Positions 38,779 to 46,990 of a stretch of 53,098 nucleotides of DNA are shown here, piece by piece. The notes beneath the pieces are model-generated. The model was not told the DNA's origin. It ran no database searches and saw only the letters and a list, made by a program, of their open reading frames with translations. Within the stretch, counting starts at the first letter, position 1; each line of letters begins with the position of its first letter. The translations under genes and the position numbers were made by a program. This DNA comes from Nitrospirales bacterium (GTDB lineage: Bacteria; Nitrospirota; Nitrospiria; Nitrospirales; UBA8639): assembly GCA_021604105.1 (NCBI GenBank), contig BQIW01000024.1:1-53098 (forward strand), written 5' to 3'.

Positions 38779-39093
38779 TCAGGGGATGCCGGTAGTCTGA
38801 ATGTCCTTAACCAACTTCTTAAGATGCCGACGGCACATGTCCACTTCATCAGCTAATTCATCGAATACATCGCCCACAAAATAGGTGGTCTCCAGCCATT
38901 CCCTGGTAATGTGCTGAAGATAGGCCTGACTCACGTAGGGTTCTAGACCATCAACCACTTTTTTCTTCCATTTCGTGACATGGTCTTTTCCCTGCACCGC
39001 ATTGAGGGCCTTCTCGGCCTGCGAGTGAATAGTGTTGATTTCCTCTATTTGACTCTGAATATAGGCCAATAACTCTGACGTTTGATCGGTCAT
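38779..39093 (-). CDS. Small hypothetical cytosolic protein
   Basis: 104 residues from ATG 39093, supported by AAGGA seven bases upstream; a longer frame to 39162 runs near the end of fmt and is not supported. The sequence is highly helical and charged (QSQIEEINTIHSQAEKALN, ELADEVDMCRRHLKKLVKD) and lacks membrane segments or metal motifs apart from one Cys. I do not recognise a family. Placement between fmt and rsmA suggests a constitutive housekeeping transcript. Confidence 0.75.
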   Translation of the reverse strand: MTDQTSELLAYIQSQIEEINTIHSQAEKALNAVQGKDHVTKWKKKVVDGLEPYVSQAYLQHITREWLETTYFVGDVFDELADEVDMCRRHLKKLVKDIQTTGIP

Positions 39094-39180
39094 GCTTGTA
39101 TCCTTATTCCACCAAAACAGGTCATCCGAACGCGCCTGACACCAGAACTCTGTCGGTGCCACAACATGTTAACCACACGA

Positions 39181-40164
39181 TTACACCGCCAAATCGTCAT
39201 ACCTCCCCATTGAAAAGGTCATGCCGATTGTAACTCGATGCCCGGCTACATAGTCAGCAACGTGCATGCGTTTTTTATTTTCAGGTTGAATCTCCAATAG
39301 ATTCAAACTTCCCTGACCAGTTTTGACGCGGATGGCATGTTTCGTGATAGCCGTAATTGTGCCCGGGGCCTGAGAAATGTCATCGGCAATGCGCCGGATA
39401 TCTGGTTCTTGATCTTCAACTTGGGCTTTCCAAATCCCCCATCGTTCACCCTCCAGGAAAGTATACACACCCGGCCAGGGCAACAGCCCGCGAATGCGAT
39501 TGGCGAGCGTTCGCGCCGGTCGATCCCAATACATCAACCCATCTTCTTTGGTTAAAATGGGCGCCAACGTCGCGGCCGAATCATTTTGGGGCAAAGGGGA
39601 CATCGTGCCCGCGACCCATCCACGCAGAGTCCTGACCAGTAGGGCTCCCCCAACCTGAGCCATTCGTGAAGCTAACTCTCCCGAGGTTTCCTCCGGACCA
39701 ATAGCAACCTCTTCCTGTTGAAGAATGGCCCCCGTGTCCATTCCTTCGTCCATAAGCATAATGGTAACTCCGGTCTTGACCTCTCCCTGGATCACAGCCC
39801 ATTGAATGGGAGCAGCACCCCGATACTTCGGGAGGAGTGACCCATGAACATTCAGGCAACCTTTTGGGGGAAGATCGAGAATAGGTTTGGGCAAAATTCG
39901 GCCATACGCAGCAACCACCACCACTTCAGGATTCCATGCTCGAAGCGTTTCCATCAAGTGGGGATCCTTCATTTTTTCAGGCTGCACCATCGGGATATTT
40001 TGTGACAATGCCAGCGCCTTCACCGGCCCCACTTGAACTTTTTTCCCACGCCCACTCGGTCGGTCGGGCTGACACACGACACCCACGACAGAAAAATCTG
40101 TCTTCAATAACTGCTGAAGTGTAGGAACTGCAAAGGCCGGGGTTCCCATAAACACGATGCGCAT
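39181..40164 (-). CDS. fmt: Methionyl-tRNA formyltransferase
   Basis: 327 residues from ATG 40164 (MRIVFMGTPAFAVPTLQQLL); a GTG at 40182 would add six residues. The catalytic region includes LNVHGSLLPKYRGAAPIQWAVIQG and GVTIMLMDEGMDTG; the Asn-His-Asp triad of formyl transfer is present. The C-terminal oligonucleotide-binding domain carries RIRGLLPWPGVYTF. Formylates initiator Met-tRNA with 10-formyl-tetrahydrofolate. Peptide deformylase, frequently the neighbour, is not in this window. Confidence 0.96.
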   Translation of the reverse strand: MRIVFMGTPAFAVPTLQQLLKTDFSVVGVVCQPDRPSGRGKKVQVGPVKALALSQNIPMVQPEKMKDPHLMETLRAWNPEVVVVAAYGRILPKPILDLPPKGCLNVHGSLLPKYRGAAPIQWAVIQGEVKTGVTIMLMDEGMDTGAILQQEEVAIGPEETSGELASRMAQVGGALLVRTLRGWVAGTMSPLPQNDSAATLAPILTKEDGLMYWDRPARTLANRIRGLLPWPGVYTFLEGERWGIWKAQVEDQEPDIRRIADDISQAPGTITAITKHAIRVKTGQGSLNLLEIQPENKKRMHVADYVAGHRVTIGMTFSMGRYDDLAV

Positions 40165-40390
40165 AACTAATTTTCTTAACACCGGTTAAAGAGGAAAATC
40201 AATTGAACAGGATATAACTTGCGAACTTCTCAGACAACAACCTTCCACCTTGCTTGCGATTCCACACCTCTCATATGGCCATGACCACGTGCATTGACTC
40301 CCTTTCAATTACTGTGATAGAAGCCCACGCGGGGGCGCATTCTGGCATTTTCGATGCCTTATATTAATTATTAGGAAATGGATCGCGAGC

Positions 40391-41146
40391 ATGGGTGGAC
40401 ATAGTCATTGGTCAACAATTAAGCGCCACAAAGGGGCACAAGATGCCAAGCGGGGGAAAATTTTCACGCGCGTGATCCGCGAAATTTCCATTGCCGCTCG
40501 TGGCGGCGGCGATCCGGACGGCAATCCTGCCTTACGCCAAGCTATTGCTAAATCCAAAGAAGTGAATATGCCTGCCGATACGGTCAAACGGGCTATTCAG
40601 CGAGGGACAGGGGAACTTCCGGGAATGCAATTCGAAGAGTTTATGTTGGAGGGCTATGGACCAGGAGGCACAGCACTTCTCCTGGAAATTTCGACCGATA
40701 AACGTAATCGGACGGTCGCTGAAGTTCGAAATATTCTCACCAAAAATAACGGGACGATGGCCGAAGCCGGCGCGGTCGCCTGGCAATTCCAAAAAAAAGG
40801 GCTACTGGTTATCGAGAACCAGGCGGTGACTGAAGAACAACTATTCGAGCTGGCACTGGAAGCCGGAGCTGAAGACGTGAAACAAACTCCCACCGGATTT
40901 GAGGTCATTTCGGAACCAGCAGATTTTGAAGCCGTCAAGGAAGCCATACAGAAGGCTCAGATTGAAACCAGTCTGTCCGAGCTCACCTTTATCGCACAAA
41001 ACCACATTCAACTTGAAGGCAGAGATGCAGAGCAAGCCTTAAAACTCATGGATCTCCTAGACGAAAACGAAGACATAGCCAAGGTCCATGCCAACTTTGA
41101 GATATCTGATGAATTGATGGAGAAAATGGCTGCCGAAAGTGCCTAG
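40391..41146 (+). CDS. yebC: YebC/PmpR-family regulator
   Basis: 251 residues from ATG 40391. Signature start MGGHSHWSTIKRHKGAQDAKRGKIFTR, followed by GGGDPDGNPALRQAIAKSKEVNMP and the YGPGGTALLLE motif. Members of this family regulate transcription in some species, and work on homologues links them to translation of proline-rich stretches. The gene is divergent from fmt. Normally ruvC follows; here ruvA follows directly, 282 bases later. Confidence 0.95.
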   Translation: MGGHSHWSTIKRHKGAQDAKRGKIFTRVIREISIAARGGGDPDGNPALRQAIAKSKEVNMPADTVKRAIQRGTGELPGMQFEEFMLEGYGPGGTALLLEISTDKRNRTVAEVRNILTKNNGTMAEAGAVAWQFQKKGLLVIENQAVTEEQLFELALEAGAEDVKQTPTGFEVISEPADFEAVKEAIQKAQIETSLSELTFIAQNHIQLEGRDAEQALKLMDLLDENEDIAKVHANFEISDELMEKMAAESA

Positions 41147-41428
41147 GAGCCTGTCCAAAATTCGACTGATCGACTACACAGAAGCGCTGGGTTTCTCCGG
41201 ATTTTCAGATCCGTTTCCTCCAAGGGCCCAAGGATTCCCCCCAAACGCTCATAATCCCTGACTCAAACCGACAGAACCTCCTTATGATCGCTTATCTCGT
41301 GCAGGCTCTCTCCCTTCTGGGTTCTACTCCGCTCTTCCTTGGTATTTCTCTTTATAATCCCCACTCTTCCCCTTACAATATATAGAATCCCATCATTCCT
41401 TAGAAGAAAGTTTGAGTTTCACAGATTC

Positions 41429-42040
41429 ATGATCGCCTCTCTGACAGGAATCCTCTTTTCAAAAACACCACAGGACGCCGTAATTTCTGTACAGGGCGTG
41501 GGCTATCATGTTTATATTGCCCTTTCTACCTATTTCACCCTTCCTGAAATCAATTCTGCAGTGCAGGTTTCTGTCTCCACCCACTTGCGGAATGACACCA
41601 TTCAGCTTTTTGGATTTTCCACTAATGAAGAGAAACAAGCGTTTTCACTTCTTACCACCATCAGCGGCGTCGGACCGAAACTCGCCCTGAGTGCGTTATC
41701 GACCCTTTCCATCCCTGATTTGTGTACAGCCATTGAAACCGGTGATCTTGAGACCTTAGGTTCCATTCCCGGCGTTGGGAAAAAATCGGCAAGTCGAATC
41801 GTTCTGGAGTTAAAAGACAAAACCAATCGCATCATGCTTCCAGATTCCCACAAACCCTCACCTGCCCCGACCGAAACGACCAACTTACTCCAGGAAGAAG
41901 CCGCCTCTGCTCTCATTAACTTGGGATATCGCGCCCCAGAAGTCAAAAAAGCCATGAATCTCGCGACAGCTAAATTGGACGAAGCCTACGAACTCGAAGA
42001 TCTCATCCGCACGACCCTCAAAGAATTAGCCAAAGGTTAG
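41429..42040 (+). CDS. ruvA: Holliday junction DNA helicase subunit RuvA
   Basis: 203 residues from ATG 41429 (MIASLTGILFSKTPQDAVI), which matches the conserved N-terminus; a longer frame to 41339 has no support. Domain I OB-fold, then the two helix-hairpin-helix motifs TTISGVGPKLALSALS and GSIPGVGKKSASRIVLEL, then a C-terminal RuvB-contact domain (EAASALINLGYRAPEVKKA). It binds Holliday junctions and loads RuvB. Neither ruvC nor ruvB is next to it. Confidence 0.95.
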   Translation: MIASLTGILFSKTPQDAVISVQGVGYHVYIALSTYFTLPEINSAVQVSVSTHLRNDTIQLFGFSTNEEKQAFSLLTTISGVGPKLALSALSTLSIPDLCTAIETGDLETLGSIPGVGKKSASRIVLELKDKTNRIMLPDSHKPSPAPTETTNLLQEEAASALINLGYRAPEVKKAMNLATAKLDEAYELEDLIRTTLKELAKG

Positions 42041-42250
42041 TGGAATATGGAATGGGGAGAGGGAAGGAGCATTATCTGGCAACCAAGATTATCACGTTTT
42101 TCACTCAGGAATAAAAACCCAATACGCCATGGCATAATCCATAGTAGCCACACCGATGTGTGCTACCCAAAGGAACCAGGCAAAGACTCGATCAGTCCAT
42201 GAATTTTTTGAGTGGAAGAGTTGAATGTAAAGTGGATGGCGTCCGACAGC

Positions 42251-42433
42251 CTAGAGTGTTTCACGGATCTTTTGACCCTGGTAACCGCTTTCGAGAACGC
42301 GCTTAAAAAAGCGCAACACATCTGCTAAATCGAACCAAAATCCGCAATTGATACATTTTGCGTTAAATCGGCGTGACATTCGAGTGTACTGCCGTTCAAC
42401 CAACATGGTTCCTTGGCACCTGAGGCACGTCAT
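42251..42433 (-). CDS. Small zinc-ribbon-like protein
   Basis: 60 residues from ATG 42433. Two CxxC pairs, TCLRCQG at 2-8 and CINCGFW near 27-33, with an aromatic and basic segment between them, look like a rubredoxin- or zinc-ribbon-type metal site. The tail is basic (RFFKRVLESGYQGQK). I do not recognise a named family. The composition and metal ligands argue for a genuine gene. Confidence 0.65.
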   Translation of the reverse strand: MTCLRCQGTMLVERQYTRMSRRFNAKCINCGFWFDLADVLRFFKRVLESGYQGQKIRETL

Positions 42434-42576
42434 ATCGATACAGACCTACTCCTGAATGAAAGCTTATGGGTGAGCGGATGGGACTTCCGCTTTCCCTCCT
42501 TCTTTTCCCTCGTCAGTCCCAAAAACCAAGAAGATTACGGTCCCTTTCAGTATTCTTCCTCAGACATGCCAGTTAC

Positions 42577-42801
42577 CTAGCGAAGGCGATTTAAGATCAC
42601 GGCCACACAACCCGCAAGCACTCCACCTCCCAAAATAGTCAGTCCCATGGAAAGTACTCCTTCCCAGGTCCCAGAATGCGACGAACCATAAATCAGATCT
42701 CTCATGCCACCCTGAACCAACAGGACAGCTAAGGTCAATAGAGACCCCATTCCGAACCACCAGCCAAAAGTTCGCACAGTCTCCTCACAAGGCTGAATCA
42801 C
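42577..42801 (-). CDS. Small two-helix membrane protein
   Basis: 74 residues if read from GTG 42801; the GTG at codon 9 is another option. Two hydrophobic segments, WWFGMGSLLTLAVLLVQGG (about 14-32) and VLSMGLTILGGGVLAGCVAVIL (about 49-70), are separated by a short polar loop. No family is recognised. The ribosome site is poor, so the exact start is uncertain; the protein-like composition over the whole length is the reason for calling it. Confidence 0.5.
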   Translation of the reverse strand: MIQPCEETVRTFGWWFGMGSLLTLAVLLVQGGMRDLIYGSSHSGTWEGVLSMGLTILGGGVLAGCVAVILNRLR

Positions 42802-42895
42802 GCTTTGGACCGGCGTTACGCTTCTTTTCGAGAGGCAAAGTCACTGTAAACATCGCATAAATCTGGTGTCAAGAATATCCCGATGGCAGAACGAT

Positions 42896-44080
42896 TCAGG
42901 AGGGAGATGCCGAAAGTTGGCCATTCCGAATACTCAACCCATGATGTAAAAAAATGGAGACATTACTTGAAGCGTTATTCACAACCGCCAGTCCTGGCTC
43001 TTCCCCCCGACCGGTCGCAATCGATAAGGTGGTCAATGCGAAAGGGGCATGCGGAGTGGGATAATCTCTCGGAGGATAATGAAACGTCCCATCCCCCTTC
43101 CCAAATAACAACGAAATACTGCCAGATTGAATATTGGCAACGACCACATCCGGAACTTTGTCTCCGTCAAAATCCTGAGCCAATCCAAAATTTGGACCGG
43201 CATCCCCGCCTGATTCCCTTCCCTCTTGAAAAGTCCCATCCCCGTTTCCCAAAAACACGGTAATCGTGTTCATCTCGCCATTAATCACGAGAAGATCCAG
43301 GGCTTGATCAGTATTGAAGTCCGCAAAGGAAACCCCCAAGGGTCGCTTGCCAGTTCGATAGTCCGTTGGAGCTTGAAAGGTGCCATCCCCCAAACCCAGC
43401 CATATTGACACCGCGTGACTCATCGGTCCTCCATTGGTCACGGCCAAATCCAAATGGTTATCTCCATTTAAATCCTCGGTAGCCACGGAGGTAGGCGTAT
43501 CTCCATATTCATATAACGGCCCCAATCGAAACTTTCCGTTTCCCATGCCTAACAGGATTTGAATTTTGTCGTTGCGGAGGGCCACCGCTAAATCAGGAAG
43601 AAAATCTTCATTAAAATCTCCTGTGGCAATACTCACTGGCGTACGATGAACCAGGTATTGGGCCCCACGCAAAAAAGTGCCATCACCTTGTCCCAAAAAC
43701 ACGAGAGCATGATTATCCCCGGAGCACGCCACAACGAAATCCGGCACCTGGTCAAGATTAAAATCATCCACAGCCACATTCCTCGGCTCCTGACAGGCAG
43801 TAATCGTTTTTTGGTTCTGAAAACTCCCATCCCCTTTTCCCAAGAGCAGGGACAAGGAATTTCCCTGAATATTGCTGGTAATCAAATCCGTAAATCCATC
43901 ACCGTTGAAATCACTTGCTCGGATTGATGTAGGGTTTTTACCGACTGGAATATCTAAATAATGATAAATCAGATCAGGAGGATTATACTCTTCCCGCGTA
44001 GGACAACCGACCAAGGACAGCAGGCCCAAAAGGCCCAGAGGAATGAGAAGTCGAGCCCACAAAGATTGACTGGGATACAA
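42896..44080 (-). CDS. FG-GAP/VCBS repeat lipoprotein
   Basis: 394 residues from TTG 44080, with GGAGAAAGG about nine bases upstream. LLGLLSLVGC is a lipobox, so the mature protein starts at a lipidated Cys near residue 26. It contains about seven repeats with the pattern DFNGDGFTDLITSN...LLGKGDGSF, calcium-binding integrin-like FG-GAP blades that would form a beta-propeller. Likely an outer-membrane surface protein. The ligand is unknown. No catalytic domain is attached. Confidence 0.88.
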   Translation of the reverse strand: MYPSQSLWARLLIPLGLLGLLSLVGCPTREEYNPPDLIYHYLDIPVGKNPTSIRASDFNGDGFTDLITSNIQGNSLSLLLGKGDGSFQNQKTITACQEPRNVAVDDFNLDQVPDFVVACSGDNHALVFLGQGDGTFLRGAQYLVHRTPVSIATGDFNEDFLPDLAVALRNDKIQILLGMGNGKFRLGPLYEYGDTPTSVATEDLNGDNHLDLAVTNGGPMSHAVSIWLGLGDGTFQAPTDYRTGKRPLGVSFADFNTDQALDLLVINGEMNTITVFLGNGDGTFQEGRESGGDAGPNFGLAQDFDGDKVPDVVVANIQSGSISLLFGKGDGTFHYPPRDYPTPHAPFALTTLSIATGRGEEPGLAVVNNASSNVSIFLHHGLSIRNGQLSASPS

Positions 44081-44343
44081 TGTTTATTGCCTTTCTCCAG
44101 AATATGTGGGTGGAGAGGGTGCCAATATAGATGCAGGATAAACCATACCGGGCGCCTCGAGTATACGGATTTTTCCAAATGATGTAAAACCGGCTAAGCA
44201 TTGGATAAATCCCATTTTTCCACCAGCCTACAGACCTTGCCAAAGGTTATTTTGAATGGGATGACCATAGGCCACTGGATGACACAACACTCTTTATGTT
44301 ATAGAGTTCCCTTGTCTTTTTGTCTGTTTGTAAGGAGGAAATC

Positions 44344-44667
44344 ATGGCTGAGGAAAAGCAGAAAATTGATCTAAGCATGTATGGGGCGGCCGAAATCATA
44401 AAGTGGTGCATTACCCGCAACAACGGACGCATCCCAGGAACCGATACCGCAGTCTTCAAAGCACTTCAGGCAGCGGTGGCGGAGAGGCCAACCTCAGGCG
44501 ATTACTATACGCTGGATCAATTTTATAAAACACGGAAAGTCTTCGAATTTACCCAAGATGAGATAGCAGTGGTTGATCGATGTCTTTATGATCTCCCGAA
44601 TTTTGACGGCGCTCAGCTACCACAAATTCGATACAAGTTTTGGCCAGAGGCTGTCTGTTCAAAATAG
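44344..44667 (+). CDS. Hypothetical protein
   Basis: 107 residues from ATG 44344, preceded by a very strong AAGGAGG site. The start reads MAEEKQKIDLSMYGAAEIIKW. The rest is mixed and polar, with aromatic segments FYKTRKVFEFTQDEIAVVDRC and RYKFWPEAVC near the end. No signal peptide, membrane helix or known motif. Two Cys could be structural. I do not recognise it. Ribosome site strength suggests good expression. Confidence 0.75.
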   Translation: MAEEKQKIDLSMYGAAEIIKWCITRNNGRIPGTDTAVFKALQAAVAERPTSGDYYTLDQFYKTRKVFEFTQDEIAVVDRCLYDLPNFDGAQLPQIRYKFWPEAVCSK

Positions 44668-44931
44668 GATGACACCAGGCCCCATACCTCCTGAACAGTC
44701 GTAAACTCTTCGATTGCCTATCTCCAGACAATCCTTGTATTCAGGCAGAGAATGAGTGCAACAACGCTTCCCGAGGGCCAAAATCAAGCGAGGGTTGGGC
44801 GGCTCAAACCAGAAATTCGGGTATGCACCTTCACGTTGGGATTAGAGACACCTGGTAAACTTTGGGAGTAATAACCCCTAAAGGAGTCCACGCCAGACCC
44901 CACATGTGTGGATCCCTTTTTTTGTTAGAAG

Positions 44932-45051
44932 GGTCCGTTGAAAAAAGCCGCCAGCGTCGTTCTCGCCATTATCCCGTGCTCACGTACTAAGCCTACGCTC
45001 CGCGCGTAAAAACGGCTGCGGCCTTGCTGGACGGACTTTTTTGAACCGACC
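44932..45051. repeat. Imperfect 120-bp palindrome (REP/MITE-like)
   Basis: The left end GGTCCGTTGAAAAAAGCCGC has an imperfect inverted copy at the right end, where the minus strand reads GGTCGGTTCAAAAAAGTCCG. Beyond these arms both sides continue with CCAGC. The centre carries CTACGCTCCGCGCG. No open reading frame of note. Structure fits a non-autonomous or REP-like element. Confidence 0.75.
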
Positions 45052-45120
45052 CGGAGCCTTTGATGAGTAATCTCATCCTGCGCAAATTTGCCCTTGAATA
45101 ACCTTCTTATTCAACACTCC

Positions 45121-45236
45121 CGCCAGGGTTATTCCACCATACCAACCAGGAACAAGCCACCTTTCGAGTAAACTCCCCTCAGCAAGCGAAGAGATATCCT
45201 AGATCGTTTTTATGAATGAGGGAAAAACCCTGGTGA
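45121..45236. repeat. Second element with inverted ends, includes repeat copy B
   Basis: CGCCAGGGTTATTCCA at the left end is matched by CACCAGGGTTTTTCCC read on the minus strand at the right end (about 13 of 16). Inside lies CTCCCCTCAGCAAGC and GAAGAGATATCCT (45173-45222), similar to 32881-32930. It may be another small non-coding mobile or structural element. Confidence 0.5.
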
Positions 45237-45255
45237 CTCGAAGCGAAAGGGATGA

Positions 45256-46797
45256 TTACCCTTCCCCCTGAAGTAAATCCAGCGGAGAGAAATCATCCGT
45301 CAGAATCTGGCCAGGGGCTATTACGACCGGTCCCTGTGACATAAAAAATGCAAACCCTTCGGGCGGAAATCGATCACGATTCATCTGACGAGCCAGGACA
45401 TCTAAAAAGTGCGTCTCACGCATTGCGGAGACAGGTTTCCCACCAAAATAAATCAGGTTCACTGATCCTTTTTTTGTATCCAACCACTCAGGGCCTGCGA
45501 CACCGTAGGGCACCACTTCAGGAAACGCCAGTTGCATAGTGGTCAACACCGCTTGTGCACGACGAACATTCGCGGGCGAATCGGAGGACGCCAGATTAAC
45601 GGCAACCGCCCCTTCAGAGCGCACATGCTTCCGTAATTCCTCAAAGAATTCCTGAGTCGTCACATGAAACGGAATGAGATGCCTGGCAAACACATCGACC
45701 CACACCACATCATACTGAACAGGATTGTTTCGTAAAAACGTGCGGGCGTCTTGCACATAAACATGATGGTTGAGGGGTGGCGTATAACCAAAATACCGTT
45801 CCGCGGCTCGGACAACAGAAGGATCCATTTCGACCACATCTAATTCCAAATCCGGCCAGTTCTTCCCTAGCCACTTTGCCAAGGATCCTCCGCCATGGCC
45901 TAAAATCAACCCTCGTTTAGGATTCTCGACAAGTGGCAACACACCCATCATCACTTGGCTATAGGGTAAGGCAAGAGATTCCGGAGTGGCTTTCCACATC
46001 ACCGCGTGGAAGGTATTGTCCAAAATGAGAAATCGGAATAAATCATTTTCACTCACTCTCACCTGTTGATACGGGCTATCCTCCTGATAAATGGCCGGAG
46101 GCAAAATGCTGACCGGATGAAACCCCATCCAGGTCATTCCGCCTATTCCCGCAAGAAGTAGGGCCTGGAGACTGGGCTGGAGTATTCGAACTCCGAATGT
46201 CCACCATAGACCAAGACATACCTGAACCACGCCAAGGATAGCGACTAATGAGGCACTACCCAGCCAGGTTAAAAGATAAAAGGAGGTCCCCCAGGTCCCG
46301 ATGAGGCTCCCGATGGTTGAAACCGCAATCAGCCCACCGGTATGACGTCCAAGATGACCCATGTCCCCGATCGCCAGGCGTAGGAGGGCCGGGAGAACAC
46401 CACTCAATCCAAATGCCGGAACCGCCAATAGCACACTGGCTGCAAAACAGGGCCCCCAGCGAGGATCCTGAATCCATTGGGACACTCCAAAAACTACAGG
46501 CTGCCCTGCCCATGCCAATAACAGAGTCCAGGCGCCGGATAGCAACAAAAGCCCAGCCAATACCCTCTGTGGAGCATATCGATCAGCCAGCCAGCCTCCA
46601 GCCGCATACCCACTGCTCATAGCAGCCAGGACCACCCCGATCAGACCGCCCCAGACAAATAGTGAACTTCCAAAAACAGGCGCGAGAAGTCGGCTTCCTA
46701 AAATTTCCAGGGCCATCACCACTGCACCGGTCGAGAACGCGGTCGCAAAACACCACCATCGTGGCAGACTGGATTGAGTCAAGGAAGATCTTGTCAT
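45256..46797 (-). CDS. Membrane-fused spermidine-synthase-like protein
   Basis: 513 residues from ATG 46797. The first half has eight or so membrane helices in an MFS-like arrangement (SRLLAPVFGSSLFVWGGLIG, GYAAGGWLADRYAP). The C-terminal half, from about residue 255, is a methyltransferase-fold domain of the spermidine synthase type: GLILGHGGGSLAKWLGKNWP, LDVVEMDPSVVRAAERYF and YDVVWVDVF. Relatives are widespread and their substrate is generally unproven; aminopropyl transfer is only one option. The membrane half suggests an envelope substrate. Confidence 0.85.
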   Translation of the reverse strand: MTRSSLTQSSLPRWWCFATAFSTGAVVMALEILGSRLLAPVFGSSLFVWGGLIGVVLAAMSSGYAAGGWLADRYAPQRVLAGLLLLSGAWTLLLAWAGQPVVFGVSQWIQDPRWGPCFAASVLLAVPAFGLSGVLPALLRLAIGDMGHLGRHTGGLIAVSTIGSLIGTWGTSFYLLTWLGSASLVAILGVVQVCLGLWWTFGVRILQPSLQALLLAGIGGMTWMGFHPVSILPPAIYQEDSPYQQVRVSENDLFRFLILDNTFHAVMWKATPESLALPYSQVMMGVLPLVENPKRGLILGHGGGSLAKWLGKNWPDLELDVVEMDPSVVRAAERYFGYTPPLNHHVYVQDARTFLRNNPVQYDVVWVDVFARHLIPFHVTTQEFFEELRKHVRSEGAVAVNLASSDSPANVRRAQAVLTTMQLAFPEVVPYGVAGPEWLDTKKGSVNLIYFGGKPVSAMRETHFLDVLARQMNRDRFPPEGFAFFMSQGPVVIAPGQILTDDFSPLDLLQGEG

Positions 46798-46990
46798 AAT
46801 ATGGAGACCTGCTTGGACAAAAGGGAAGTGATGCTAAAGCATGATATAGAGGGTGTCAATTCAAGACCAAACGAAAAGGTTCGCGTCCAGATTCTGCGTG
46901 CGAACCCGAACCTCATTATAAGCAAGACAATCGCCCCTAATCGCTGACAGGTGAAACAACTCAACCCTATCCGGTAACATTCCAGTTTTG

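Larger units (their letters stand above)
44668..45255. other. Gene-free repeat zone
   Basis: 588 bases between two unrelated genes. It holds a palindromic 120-bp element (44932-45051), a second element with inverted ends (45121-45236) and copy B of the dispersed repeat. CCACATGTGTGG followed by a T-run at 44917-44934 might help end the upstream plus-strand transcript. No gene seen. Confidence 0.7.

Noticed and set aside
44917-44934. CCACATGTGTGG plus T-run as an intrinsic terminator
   Set aside because: The palindrome has almost no loop and the T-run is offset, so a stable terminator hairpin is not convincing.
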